Source: Gammaproteobacteria bacterium (GTDB lineage Bacteria; Pseudomonadota; Gammaproteobacteria; Ga0077536). Taken from it: DNA of 64,000 nucleotides. The notes under the pieces were generated by a model, which saw only the letters and a program-made list of their open reading frames with translations, was not told the origin of the DNA and did not search any database. Location: contig JACKNG010000002.1 of assembly GCA_024235015.1 (NCBI GenBank), positions 248,001 to 312,000 of the forward strand, in the 5' to 3' direction. The position numbers were made by a program, and so were the translations under genes. The number at the start of each line of letters is the position of its first letter. Position 1 is the stretch's first letter. Positions 17,822 to 27,597 of the stretch are shown piece by piece.

Positions 17822-18175
17822 ATGCGCCGTCGCGGCGCGGGCATGGAAGCCCGCATCGAAGACTTCCTCCGCCAGCACGGCCTGACCACCCTGGCACGCA
17901 ACTACAGCTGCCGCGGCGGCGAGATCGATCTCGTCATGCGCGATCGCGGTGTCACCGTGTTCGTCGAAGTGCGCTTTCGCCGCTCGGCCGGTTTCGGCAG
18001 CGCCGCCGAGAGCGTCGATGCGCGCAAGCAGCGCCGTATCGTGCTCGCCGCGCGCCACTACCTCGCGTGTCACCCCGCGCTCGCCGATGGGCCCTGTCGC
18101 TTCGACGTGGTCGCTGCCAGCGGCGACCCGGACGCGCCGCTCATCGACTGGATTGACGGGGCGTTTTCTGCATAA
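17822..18175 (+). CDS. yraN: UPF0102 family protein YraN
   Basis: A 117-residue member of the YraN/UPF0102 family, which has an endonuclease-like fold and no settled function. The family core is visible: ARNYSCRGGEIDLVMRD, FVEVRFRRS (the ExVR/K residues equivalent to a nuclease site) and DARKQRRIVLAARHYL. The ATG lies 10 nt after the lpoA stop and the TAA overlaps the diaA ATG by one base. This lpoA-yraN-diaA order is conserved in enterobacteria. The N-terminus, MRRRGAGMEARIEDFL, is slightly shorter than usual before the first helix. Confidence 0.93.
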   Translation: MRRRGAGMEARIEDFLRQHGLTTLARNYSCRGGEIDLVMRDRGVTVFVEVRFRRSAGFGSAAESVDARKQRRIVLAARHYLACHPALADGPCRFDVVAASGDPDAPLIDWIDGAFSA

Positions 18176-18810
18176 TGCGGGCCTCGCTTCCAGCACCGCC
18201 CCGACCATTCGACCCAGTGGATCCCGCAGCCCGCATCAAGGCCCTGTTCGAGCACAGCATAGCCGTCAAGGCGCGCTGCGCCGAGGAGCTGGCCGAGCCC
18301 ATCGCGCAAGCAGGATTTGCCATCGCCGAGAGCCTGCTCAACAGTGGCAAAGTGCTCAGTTGCGGCAACGGCGGCTCGGCCGGCGATGCCCAGCATTTCT
18401 CGTCGGAAATGCTGAACCGCTTCGAACGCGAGCGCCCCGGCCTGCCCGCATTTGCGCTGACCACCGACGCCTCGACGGTCACCTCGATTGCCAACGACTA
18501 CCAGTTCGCGGACATCTTCGCCAAGCAGATCCGCGCCCTCGGCCATCCCGGCGACGTGCTGCTCGCCTTCACCACCAGCGGCAATTCGCACAACGTGCTC
18601 AATGCCATCGACGCCGCCCACGATCGCGGCATGCGCGTGATCCTGGTGACCGGCCGCGACGGTGGCGGCGCCGCCAAGTCGCTCGAGAGCGGGGATATTG
18701 AACTGCGGGTACCGAGTGATTCGACGGCGCGCATCCAGGAAGCGCACCTGACCATCATCCACTGCTTGTGCGACCTGATCGACAACCACCTGCTCGGGCC
18801 CGACGCCTGA
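18175..18810 (+). CDS. diaA: DnaA-initiator-associating protein DiaA / SIS-domain protein
   Basis: A 211-residue SIS-domain protein of the phosphoheptose isomerase superfamily. The GNGGSAGDAQHFSSEM, TTDAS and FTTSGNSHNVLNA motifs form the sugar-phosphate pocket. In E. coli the protein in this position is DiaA, a tetramer that binds DnaA and promotes timely initiation of replication; GmhA, a true sedoheptulose-7-phosphate isomerase, is a close paralogue. I prefer DiaA because of the lpoA-yraN context, but GmhA activity cannot be excluded from sequence. Its ATG overlaps the yraN stop (TAATG), suggesting coupled translation. Confidence 0.85.
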   Translation: MRASLPAPPRPFDPVDPAARIKALFEHSIAVKARCAEELAEPIAQAGFAIAESLLNSGKVLSCGNGGSAGDAQHFSSEMLNRFERERPGLPAFALTTDASTVTSIANDYQFADIFAKQIRALGHPGDVLLAFTTSGNSHNVLNAIDAAHDRGMRVILVTGRDGGGAAKSLESGDIELRVPSDSTARIQEAHLTIIHCLCDLIDNHLLGPDA

Positions 18811-18832
18811 GCAGGCAGCCCGCAACCCGGAA

Positions 18833-19258
18833 CTACTTGACGACCTTGAGATGTGGCGCGCGGCGCGCGTCGGTATTGGCCTGCGCGTCGCTGTCGCTCG
18901 CCACGGACTCCGCGGATCCCTCCGGCGAATCGTCTTCGCCGAGCGCACCGTCGAACTCGCTGAGCACCAGTCCCTGGCCATTCTCACGCGCATAAATCGC
19001 CTGGACTGCGGCCAGCGGCACTGAAATCTGGTGCGGGGTGCCGGCGAAGCGGGCGCTGAACTCGACGAAGTCGTTACCCAGCTCGAGGCCCCGTACCGCG
19101 CTCGGCGAGACATTCAGCACGATGGCGCCATTCTCGACGAATTGGCGCGGCACGCGTACGTCGTCGCCGCTGACCTCGACGACCAGGTGGGGAGTCAAGC
19201 CATTGTCGACCAGCCAGTCGTAGATCGCGCGCAGCAGGTAGGGACGGGGCGAAGTCAC
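18833..19258 (-). CDS. sspB: ClpXP specificity-enhancing factor SspB
   Basis: SspB is the adaptor that tethers ssrA-tagged proteins to the ClpXP protease. The 141-residue product has the substrate-binding domain at about residues 1-105 (RPYLLRAIYDWLVDNGLTPHL, then VLNVSP and FSARFAGTPHQISVP). An acidic flexible linker follows, ending in PHLKVVK, which matches the ClpX-binding tail (LRVVK in E. coli). It is 27 nt downstream of sspA in the same orientation, the usual pair. Confidence 0.96.
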   Translation of the reverse strand: MTSPRPYLLRAIYDWLVDNGLTPHLVVEVSGDDVRVPRQFVENGAIVLNVSPSAVRGLELGNDFVEFSARFAGTPHQISVPLAAVQAIYARENGQGLVLSEFDGALGEDDSPEGSAESVASDSDAQANTDARRAPHLKVVK

Positions 19259-19285
19259 GGCGACGTATCGAGGCCTGCCCGCGTT

Positions 19286-19909
19286 TCAGCGGATCTCCTG
19301 CTCCACCGGCGACAGGCTGAGATGGAAGGCGCGCCGGTCGAACAGGCGGTCGGCGTACTTGAGCAGAGGCTTGGCCGGCGCGCCGAGCTTGATACCCCAG
19401 CGCGGCAGGCGCCACAGCAGCGGCGCCATGCACAGGTCGACCAGCGAGAATTCCTCGGACATGAAGAACGGGAACTGCTGGAACACCGGCGCGATGGCCA
19501 GCAGGTTGTCGCGCAGCAGCTTGCGCGCATTGGCCGCCGCGATCTCGTTGTCACCCTCGAGATCGTCGGACAGCGAATACAGATCACGCACGATGCGATA
19601 GCGGAACTGACGGTTGTTGGCGCGCGATACCGGGTCGACCGGCATCAAGGGCGGATGCGGATAACGCTCGTCGAGATACTCCAGCATGATCTGGGCATCG
19701 TAGAGCACCAGGTCGCGATCGATGAGTGTCAGCAGGCTGCTGTACGGATTGAGATCGTGGAGATCGTCGGGCTTGCTTTCCTCGTCGATGAAATGGATCT
19801 CGACGTTGATGTCTTTTTCGGTGAGTACCAGGCGAACACTATGACCCAGCGGGTCCGCGGCATCGGCGTACAGCGTCATCACGGAACGCCGATTCGCGAG
19901 CGCGGTCAT
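19286..19909 (-). CDS. sspA: Stringent starvation protein A
   Basis: SspA is a GST-fold protein that binds RNA polymerase and affects stationary-phase, acid-stress and virulence gene expression in E. coli and relatives. The 207-residue product has an N-terminal thioredoxin-like domain (TLYADAADPLGHSVRLVL) and an all-helical C-terminal domain with EEFSLVDLCMAPLLWRL. The catalytic Ser/Tyr/Cys of true glutathione transferases is not obvious, as in other SspA. The ATG at 19909 starts 1 nt after the petC stop, so it is probably in the bc1 transcript. An upstream ATG inside petC has no ribosome site. Confidence 0.95.
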   Translation of the reverse strand: MTALANRRSVMTLYADAADPLGHSVRLVLTEKDINVEIHFIDEESKPDDLHDLNPYSSLLTLIDRDLVLYDAQIMLEYLDERYPHPPLMPVDPVSRANNRQFRYRIVRDLYSLSDDLEGDNEIAAANARKLLRDNLLAIAPVFQQFPFFMSEEFSLVDLCMAPLLWRLPRWGIKLGAPAKPLLKYADRLFDRRAFHLSLSPVEQEIR

Positions 19910-19910
19910 C

Positions 19911-20645
19911 TTAGTGAACATCCTTCCAATATTCCCGCTTCATCAGGTAGGTCGCGACGAACAGCACGAACAGGAAGGCGATGACCCAGAAGCCGACGCG
20001 ATAGCGCACCAGCTTGGCCGGCTCACCGACGTAGACCAGGAAGGCGACCAGGTCGCGAGTGGCCTGGCGGTACTCCGCTTCGTCCATCTTGCCCGCCTGG
20101 GCCAGTTCGAGCGGCGCAGCGTGGCTGGCATGCCCCGCTTCCTCGCCGTGATCCTTGAGCTGCTGGTAGCCCTGCAACTCCGACAACACGTGCGGCATGG
20201 CGGTATCGGGGAAATACAGGTTGTTGACCCCGGTCGGCCGCGTGTCGTCGAGGTAGAAGCCGTTGAGGAAGGAGTACAACCAGTCCGCGCCGCGCGCGCG
20301 CGCGATGACCGAGAGGTCCGGCGGTGCCACGCCGAACCACTTCTCGGCGTCAGCCGGCCGCATCGCAACCTTCATGGTGTCACCGATCTTGTCGGTGGTG
20401 AACATGAGGTTGTCCTTGACCACGCTGTCGTCGAGACCGAGGTCGGTCGCCATGCGCTGGTAGCGCATGAACTGCGCCGAGTGGCAGCTCAAGCAGTAAT
20501 TGACGAACAGGCGCGCGCCGCGTTGCAGCGAGGTCTTGTTACCGATGTTGACGTTGGCTTCGAGCAGGGCCGGGCCGTGCCCGCCAGCGGCCAGCGCGAG
20601 CCCCGTCATCCCCCACAGGATCAATGCGCAAATCAGCTTGTTCAT
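19911..20645 (-). CDS. petC: Cytochrome c1 of the bc1 complex
   Basis: Cytochrome c1 accepts electrons from the Rieske centre and passes them to soluble cytochrome c. The 244-residue product has a signal peptide (MNKLICALILWGMTGLALA), the haem c site CLSCH at residues 51-55, a likely axial methionine in the AMPHVL segment and a C-terminal membrane anchor before KREYWKDVH. It overlaps petB by one base (TGATG). Confidence 0.97.
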   Translation of the reverse strand: MNKLICALILWGMTGLALAAGGHGPALLEANVNIGNKTSLQRGARLFVNYCLSCHSAQFMRYQRMATDLGLDDSVVKDNLMFTTDKIGDTMKVAMRPADAEKWFGVAPPDLSVIARARGADWLYSFLNGFYLDDTRPTGVNNLYFPDTAMPHVLSELQGYQQLKDHGEEAGHASHAAPLELAQAGKMDEAEYRQATRDLVAFLVYVGEPAKLVRYRVGFWVIAFLFVLFVATYLMKREYWKDVH

Positions 20646-21898
20646 CAGCCTGTAACCCTATCCGGAACTGGTTTGGTCTGATCCCATTTGGTGTAGAACG
20701 GCATCAGGATGAAAAACAGGAAGTAGATGATGGTGCAGATCTGCGCGACCAGCGTGCGCATGTCGGTCGGCGGCAGCATGCCCAGGTAGCCGAGGATGAT
20801 GAAGGTCACCACGAAGATGCCCAACGCGGTCTTGAAGATCGGCCCGCGGTAACGGATCGACTTCACCGGGCTGCGGTCCAGCCACGGCAGCAGGAAGAAC
20901 ACCATGGTGCCGAGGCCCATGAAGATGACTCCCCACAGCTTGGCCGGGATGCCGAAGAAATTGACCGTGTTGGCACGCAGGATCGAGTAGAACGGCGTGA
21001 AGTACCACACCGGCGCAATGTGCTCCGGAGTCTTCAGTGGATCGGCCGGGATGAAATTGTTGTGCTCGAGGAAATAGCCACCCATCTCCGGCGCAAAGAA
21101 CACCACCGCCGCGAACACCATCAGGAACACGACCACGCCGACCGAGTCCTTGACCGTGTAATACGGGTGGAACGGAATACCGTCGAGCGGCTTGCCGTCG
21201 GCGTCCTTGTGCTTCTTGATCTCCACCCCGTCCGGGTTGTTCGAACCGACTTCGTGCAGCGCGATGATGTGCAACACCACCAGGCCGGCGATGGCGAACG
21301 GCAACGCGATGACATGGAAGGAGAAGAAGCGGTTCAGCGTGATGTCGGAGACGACGTAGTCACCGCGAATCCACTCCAGCAGGGTCTCGCCGACGAACGG
21401 GATTGCGCCGAACAGCGAAGTGATGACCTGTGCCCCCCAGTACGACATCTGGCCCCACGGCAGCAGGTAGCCGAAGAACGCCTCGGCCATCAGGCTGAGA
21501 TAGATGAACATGCCAAGGATCCAGATCAGCTCGCGCGGTTTCTTGAACGAACCGTAGAGCAGGCCGCGGAACATGTGCAGGTAGACGACGATGAAGAAGA
21601 ACGAAGCGCCGGTCGAATGCATGTAGCGGATCAACCAGCCCCACGACACGTCGCGCATGATGTACTCGACCGAGCCGAAGGCCAGCGAGGCATCCGGCTT
21701 GTAGCTCATCACCAGCCAGATGCCGGTGATGATCTGGATGGTCAGCACGACCAGCGAGAGAACGCCGAAGTAGTACCAGAAATTGAAGTTCTTGGGCGCG
21801 TAGTAGCACCCCATGTGATCGTTCCACAGCTGCATGAGCGGGAAACGATCATCGACCCAATCCCTCAGGCCGACCAGACCTTTGACAATGCCGTTCAT
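20645..21898 (-). CDS. petB: Cytochrome b of the bc1 complex
   Basis: The membrane core of ubiquinol:cytochrome c oxidoreductase, carrying both b haems and the quinol sites. The 417-residue product has eight predicted spans and the paired histidines that bind the haems (RYMHSTGAS ... YLHMFRG and FSFHVIALPF ... LHIIALHE). The Qo-site motif is PVWY (EHIAPVWYFTP) rather than the PEWY of mitochondria and alphaproteobacteria; I recall this variant as common in beta- and gammaproteobacteria. The ATG overlaps the petA stop as ATGA. Confidence 0.97.
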   Translation of the reverse strand: MNGIVKGLVGLRDWVDDRFPLMQLWNDHMGCYYAPKNFNFWYYFGVLSLVVLTIQIITGIWLVMSYKPDASLAFGSVEYIMRDVSWGWLIRYMHSTGASFFFIVVYLHMFRGLLYGSFKKPRELIWILGMFIYLSLMAEAFFGYLLPWGQMSYWGAQVITSLFGAIPFVGETLLEWIRGDYVVSDITLNRFFSFHVIALPFAIAGLVVLHIIALHEVGSNNPDGVEIKKHKDADGKPLDGIPFHPYYTVKDSVGVVVFLMVFAAVVFFAPEMGGYFLEHNNFIPADPLKTPEHIAPVWYFTPFYSILRANTVNFFGIPAKLWGVIFMGLGTMVFFLLPWLDRSPVKSIRYRGPIFKTALGIFVVTFIILGYLGMLPPTDMRTLVAQICTIIYFLFFILMPFYTKWDQTKPVPDRVTG

Positions 21899-22494
21899 GC
21901 CGCGCCGTCCTCCATCTCGCCGATCATGATGTGGGTGTCGTCGATGTAACGGTACGGCGGCACCACCATGTTCAGCGGTGCCGGCACGCCGAGAAAGACA
22001 CGCCCTGCGAGGTCGAACTTCGAGCCGTGGCAGGGGCAGTAGAAACCGCCCGGCCAATCCGCGCCCATGGCCTCTAGCCCGGGCTGGGGGAAGAAGTTCG
22101 GGGAGCACCCGAGGTGGGTGCAGATACCGACGAGAACCAGGTATTCCGGCTTCTCCGAGCGCCAGGCATTGACCGCGAACGCGGGCTGCTCGGATTCCTG
22201 CGAGTCCGGGTCACGCAGCGTGTCGCTGCCGAGGCTCTCGAGCTCGGCCAGTTCCTCCGGCGTTCGCCGCACGATCCACACCGGCTTGCCACGCCACTTG
22301 TAAGTAACGCGCTGGCCGAGTTCGAGCTGGCTGATGTCCGCTTCCACCGGTGCGCCGATGGCCTTGGCCCTGGCACTCGGTTGGAAGGTCGCGACGAAAG
22401 GGATGGCCGCAAGTCCGGCGCCGATGCCGCCGATGACGGAGGCCGTGCCCGTGAGAAAGCGGCGTCGATCTGGATCGACAGCGTTCTCGCTCAT
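21895..22494 (-). CDS. petA: Rieske iron-sulfur protein of the bc1 complex
   Basis: Carries the 2Fe-2S cluster that takes the first electron from quinol. The 199-residue product begins with a twin-arginine signal-anchor (DRRRFLTGTASVIGG) and has the two cluster-binding loops CTHLGC and CPCHGSKFD with the two Cys/two His ligands, followed by a Pro-loop (GVPAPLNM). It is the first gene of petABC-sspAB, behind an extended -10 promoter about 200 nt upstream. Confidence 0.97.
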   Translation of the reverse strand: MSENAVDPDRRRFLTGTASVIGGIGAGLAAIPFVATFQPSARAKAIGAPVEADISQLELGQRVTYKWRGKPVWIVRRTPEELAELESLGSDTLRDPDSQESEQPAFAVNAWRSEKPEYLVLVGICTHLGCSPNFFPQPGLEAMGADWPGGFYCPCHGSKFDLAGRVFLGVPAPLNMVVPPYRYIDDTHIMIGEMEDGAA

Positions 22495-22935
22495 GCTTTC
22501 TAGTCTCCCAACTTAGATATCTGTGGCGTTCTGCCGCGGTGCCGGGATGGCCCGGCGCACGCGTCGGCGCGCGCGACGAGACCGGTCTGAACGCAGGCCC
22601 CCCGAACTCCCGCGTCCGCACGCCCGCCCACGTCTGCCTGGACCGGACCCGGGGAAGGGCCTCGGCCAGCCGCGGCGGGATGTCGACACATCAGGACGTT
22701 GCGCGGGATTATACCACCAAAATCTTGCCCGCCACGGCGCGCCGGGCGTCGCGCGGCCGAAGCACGAGCACGCCCCGCGGCCTGGCCGTGCAAGCGCGTC
22801 ATCGGTCGCTTCGTCATCATGCCGACGGCCGTGCGCGGGCTTCTACTGCGCGCCTCCATCGGGCATAAACTGCAGCCCTCGAAGCCCACGCGCCTTGCCT
22901 GCGGGCACGCCCGCTCATCAGTACAGAACGTCCCT
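22495..22935. other. Intergenic region petA/degS
   Basis: These 441 nt separate two divergent genes. Apart from the petA promoter at 22708-22716 I see nothing supportable: the frames here are arginine- and alanine-rich out-of-frame translations without ribosome sites. No clear degS promoter is visible. The petA leader of about 200 nt is long and could carry RNA structure, but I find no known riboswitch motif. Confidence 0.6.
22708..22716 (-). promoter_or_regulatory. Extended -10 promoter of petABC-sspAB
   Basis: On the minus strand TGGTATAAT gives a perfect TATAAT preceded by the TG dinucleotide of extended -10 promoters. The -35 region (CGTGGC at 17 bp) is poor, which the TG element can compensate. 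Transcription would start near 22701, leaving a leader of about 207 nt before petA. Confidence 0.6.
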
Positions 22936-24033
22936 ATGAGAGCCTTCCTGTTCGTTGTCCAGTGGATCCTGATCGGGCTCGGCGTCGCCGTCGTCGCGCT
23001 CGTCGCGTGGCCGTCCGGCGACCCTGCCGGAGCGCTCGCCGAATTGCGCCAGCGCCTGCATGGCGTGCCCGCACGCGGTTACGCCGAGGCCGTGCGCCGG
23101 GCGGCACCGGCCGTCGTCGCAGTGCGCGCCATCACGCGCGGCGATGCGCCCGTCAACCCGCTCACCGGGGATCCGCTCTTCCGTCGCTTCTTCGGCGCGA
23201 CCGCGGACGCCGCGCGCACCGAGTCCAGCCTCGGCAGCGGCGTCGTCCTCGATGCCACCGGTACCGTGCTGACCAACTTCCACGTCATCGAAGGTGCCGA
23301 CCAGGTCGTGGTCTCGCTGGCCGACGGCCGCGCGGCGAACGCACGCGTGGTCGGCACCGACCCCGACACGGACGTCGCGGTGCTCGCGGTCGAACTCACC
23401 GGCCTGCCCGCCATCGAACTCGGTGATGCCGCCGCCGTACGGGTCGGCGACATCGTCCTCGCCATCGGCAATCCCTTCGGCATCGGCCAGACCGTCACCC
23501 AGGGCATCGTCAGCGCCACCGGGCGCAACCGCGTCGGCATCAACACCTTCGAGAACTTCATCCAGACCGATGCCGCCATCAACGTCGGCAATTCCGGCGG
23601 TGCCCTGGTCGACGTGCACGGGGCGCTGATCGGGCTGAATGCCGCACGCGCCGATTCGGACGGTATCGGTTTCGCCATCCCCATCACCATCGTGCTGGAC
23701 GTCGCCCGCCAGATCCTGGCGACCGGCAGTGTCACCCGCGGCTGGCTCGGCATCGATGCGCGCGATCTCAGCCCGAGCCTCGCCCGCTTGCTCGGCACCG
23801 AACGGGGCATCGCGGTGCTCGGGGTGATGCGCGAAGGACCGGCCGACCGCGCCGGCATCCGCCCGGGTGACGCCATCGTCGCCATCGACGGCCATGACAT
23901 CGGCGACTCGCGCGAAGCGCTCGAGCGCATCGCGGCCTTGCGCCCGGGCACCGCCGTGCCGATCACCGGGGTGCGCACGGGGCGCCGCTACGAGGTTACG
24001 GCGACGGCGGCGCAACGCCCCCGCCGCCCCTGA
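22936..24033 (+). CDS. degS: Membrane-anchored periplasmic serine protease DegS/AlgW
   Basis: DegS senses unfolded outer-membrane proteins through its PDZ domain and makes the first cut in RseA, releasing sigma-E. The 365-residue product has one N-terminal membrane span (residues 4-24), a trypsin-like domain with the triad H116 (TNFHVIEG), D146 (DPDTDVAVL) and S220 (GNSGGALVD), and a single PDZ domain from about 260. One PDZ plus an uncleaved anchor distinguishes DegS/AlgW from DegP/DegQ. The ATG at 22936 is preferred; upstream codons are arginine-rich non-coding. It converges on hisD, with 17 nt between the stops. Confidence 0.9.
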   Translation: MRAFLFVVQWILIGLGVAVVALVAWPSGDPAGALAELRQRLHGVPARGYAEAVRRAAPAVVAVRAITRGDAPVNPLTGDPLFRRFFGATADAARTESSLGSGVVLDATGTVLTNFHVIEGADQVVVSLADGRAANARVVGTDPDTDVAVLAVELTGLPAIELGDAAAVRVGDIVLAIGNPFGIGQTVTQGIVSATGRNRVGINTFENFIQTDAAINVGNSGGALVDVHGALIGLNAARADSDGIGFAIPITIVLDVARQILATGSVTRGWLGIDARDLSPSLARLLGTERGIAVLGVMREGPADRAGIRPGDAIVAIDGHDIGDSREALERIAALRPGTAVPITGVRTGRRYEVTATAAQRPRRP

Positions 24034-24050
24034 GGGTGAGGGCGGCGCGG

Positions 24051-25352
24051 CTACTCGTCGCCGACGCGATAGCCGGCGGAACGGGCGTGGGCCTGCAGGC
24101 CCTCGGCTTCGGCCAGCACGCGCGCCAGGCGCCCCAGTTCCGCTGCGCCCGCGGGCGAGCATTCGATCAGCGACGAGCGCTTCTGGAAGTCGTAGACCCC
24201 GAGCGGGGAAGAAAAACGCGAAGTACCGGCGGTCGGCAGAACGTGGTTGGGCCCGGCGCAATAGTCGCCGATGGCCTCAGGGGTGTGGCGCCCGAGGAAG
24301 ATGGCACCGGCATGGCGGATGCGCGGCAGCAACGCCCGCGGCTCTGCAACCGACAGCTCGAGGTGCTCGGGGGCGATGCGATTGACGAGTTCGACAGCCT
24401 GGTCGAGATCGCGCACCTCGATCAACGCACCGCGCCCGGCCAACGCCGCGCGGATGATGGCGGCGCGCGGCATGCGCGGCAGCAGACGCTCGACGCTGGC
24501 GGCGACCGCGGCGAGGAAATCGCGGTCCGGGCTGAGCAGGATGGACTGCGCCATTTCGTCGTGCTCGGCCTGCGAGAACAAGTCCATGGCGATCCAGTCC
24601 GGGTCGGTCTGGCCGTCGCAGACGATCAGGATCTCCGACGGCCCGGCGATCATGTCGATTCCGACGCGCCCGAAGACCATGGCCTTGGCGGCGGCGACGT
24701 AGGCGTTACCGGGGCCGACGATCTTGTCCACCGCCGGCACCGTCGCGGTGCCGTAGGCAAGCGCCGCTACTGCCTGCGCGCCACCGATGGTGAACACGCG
24801 GTCGACGCCGGCGATGGCAGCCGCCGCCAGCACCACCGGCTCGAGGTGATCGTCCGGCGCGGGCACGGCCATGACGATCTCGCCGACCCCGGCGACACGT
24901 GCCGGGATCGCGTTCATCAGCACCGAGGACGGGTAGGCGGCCTTGCCACCGGGGACGTAGATGCCGACGCGGTCGAGCGGCACGACCTGCTGCCCCAGGC
25001 AGGTGCCGTCGTCCTCACGGTAATCCCACGAGGTCGCTTTCTGGTGCTCGTGGTAGCGCCGCACGCGGTCGGCGGCGGCCTCCAGTGCCGCGCGCAACCC
25101 GGTCGGGACCTGCGTGACGGCACTGGCGAAGTCGGTCACTTCGAGCGCGGCCGCCGTGGCCAGCGCGCGGCGATCGAAACGGTTGGTGCAGTCGAGCAGC
25201 GCGGCATCGCCGTCACGCCGTACCGCGGCGACGATGTCGCGGACCGCGGCGGCAATCTCGGGGCGCTCTTCCTCGTCCCAGGCCAGCAGGGCTTCGAGCA
25301 CGGCGGGGAAATCCGCCGCGCTGGCGTCGAGCCGCCGCATGACGTCAGGCAT
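24051..25352 (-). CDS. hisD: Histidinol dehydrogenase
   Basis: HisD performs the last two steps of histidine synthesis, oxidising L-histidinol to histidine with two NAD+ and a zinc ion. The 433-residue product shows YVPGGKAAYPSSVLMN, IGGAQAVAALAYGT, GPGNAYVAAAK, the DMIAGPSE loop, FSQAEHDEMAQS and the APEHLEL motif with the catalytic histidines. The ATG at 25352 lies 7 nt after GGAG; a GTG one codon upstream is possible. It overlaps hisG by 8 nt. Only hisG and hisD of the pathway are here; the remaining his genes must lie elsewhere. Confidence 0.96.
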   Translation of the reverse strand: MPDVMRRLDASAADFPAVLEALLAWDEEERPEIAAAVRDIVAAVRRDGDAALLDCTNRFDRRALATAAALEVTDFASAVTQVPTGLRAALEAAADRVRRYHEHQKATSWDYREDDGTCLGQQVVPLDRVGIYVPGGKAAYPSSVLMNAIPARVAGVGEIVMAVPAPDDHLEPVVLAAAAIAGVDRVFTIGGAQAVAALAYGTATVPAVDKIVGPGNAYVAAAKAMVFGRVGIDMIAGPSEILIVCDGQTDPDWIAMDLFSQAEHDEMAQSILLSPDRDFLAAVAASVERLLPRMPRAAIIRAALAGRGALIEVRDLDQAVELVNRIAPEHLELSVAEPRALLPRIRHAGAIFLGRHTPEAIGDYCAGPNHVLPTAGTSRFSSPLGVYDFQKRSSLIECSPAGAAELGRLARVLAEAEGLQAHARSAGYRVGDE

Positions 25353-26001
25353 CACCCTGCTCCACCACCTCGCGCAGCGCGTTGATGATGGCGCTGACGC
25401 GGGCGTGCTTGGTCTTCATCGCGGCCTTGTTGACGATCAGGCGTGAGCTGATCTCGCAGATCGTCTCACTCGCGACCAGGCCGTTCGCCTTGAGGGTGTT
25501 GCCGGTGTCGACGAGGTCGACGATACGGTCCGCCAGGCCGACCAGCGGTGCCAGCTCCATCGATCCGTAGAGCTTGATGATCTCGGCCTGCACGCCGCGG
25601 CTCGCAAAGTAGTCCCGGGCGATGCGCGCGTACTTGGTTGCGATGCGCAGACGGCCGTGCACGGGTGGGTCGCCGACCGGCCCCGCCACCATCAAGCGGC
25701 AGCGCGCGATGCGCAGGTCGAGCGGCTCGTAGTAGTCACGGCCGTCGTACTCCATCAGCACGTCCTTGCCGGCCACGCCGAGATCGGCCGCGCCGTACTC
25801 GACGTAGGTCGGCACGTCGGTGGCGCGGATGATCAACAGCCGGGTACCCGGCCGCGTGGTTTCCAGCACCAGTTTGCGCGACTTCTCGGGATCGTCTGTC
25901 GGCTCGATGCCGATGCGCGCCAGCAGGGGCAGGGCGTCGTCCAGGATGCGTCCCTTGGACAGGGCGATGACCAGTTCGTCTTTCGGGGTGTCGCTCGTCA
26001 T
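25345..26001 (-). CDS. hisG: ATP phosphoribosyltransferase HisG (short form)
   Basis: HisG commits ATP and PRPP to histidine synthesis. The 218-residue product is the short form, which lacks the C-terminal ACT-like regulatory domain and in known cases works with the HisZ regulatory subunit; hisZ is not in this window. Visible motifs are LVIALSKGRI, the GAADLGVAGKDVL region, RIATKYARIARDYF and the PRPP loop DLVDTGNTLKANGL. The ATG at 26001 is chosen over an arginine-rich upstream extension. It starts 44 nt after the murA stop. Confidence 0.95.
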   Translation of the reverse strand: MTSDTPKDELVIALSKGRILDDALPLLARIGIEPTDDPEKSRKLVLETTRPGTRLLIIRATDVPTYVEYGAADLGVAGKDVLMEYDGRDYYEPLDLRIARCRLMVAGPVGDPPVHGRLRIATKYARIARDYFASRGVQAEIIKLYGSMELAPLVGLADRIVDLVDTGNTLKANGLVASETICEISSRLIVNKAAMKTKHARVSAIINALREVVEQGDA

Positions 26002-26045
26002 GGTGATGTCGTCCGCTTGCTCGCCGCGCCTGCGCGACGCCGCCC

Positions 26046-27305
<1,260 letters not shown>

Positions 27306-27318
27306 CGCGCAGTCCGCG

Positions 27319-27579
27319 TCAGAGGGTCTGGAACTTGCGCGCCTTCTCCCAAGCGTCGCGGGTATAGGTCTGGATGGACAGGGCGTGGATGGCGCTCTCC
27401 ATGCTGTTGCCGAGCGTCGCGTAGACCAGCTTGTGCTGCTTGATGACCGGCATGCCGGCGAACTGGTCGCTGATTACCCGGGCGACGAAGTGCGAGCCAT
27501 CGCCATCGACGTGCGCCTCGGCACCCTCGATGCCGGCTTCGATCATCTGCCTGATGTCATCGGGATTCATAGCGCTCAT
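27319..27579 (-). CDS. ibaG: BolA-family protein IbaG
   Basis: An 86-residue BolA-type protein. IbaG (YrbA) pairs with monothiol glutaredoxins to bind or deliver iron-sulfur clusters and is linked to acid stress in E. coli. The class II KH-like core is visible: GDGSHFVARVISDQFAGMPVIKQHKLVY with the conserved histidine in KQHKLVY, followed by IHALSIQTYT. It sits 13 nt before murA, as in E. coli. Two possible ATGs lie three codons apart (27579 and 27570). Confidence 0.93.
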   Translation of the reverse strand: MSAMNPDDIRQMIEAGIEGAEAHVDGDGSHFVARVISDQFAGMPVIKQHKLVYATLGNSMESAIHALSIQTYTRDAWEKARKFQTL

Positions 27580-27597
27580 GGCGTCTCCACCGCGATC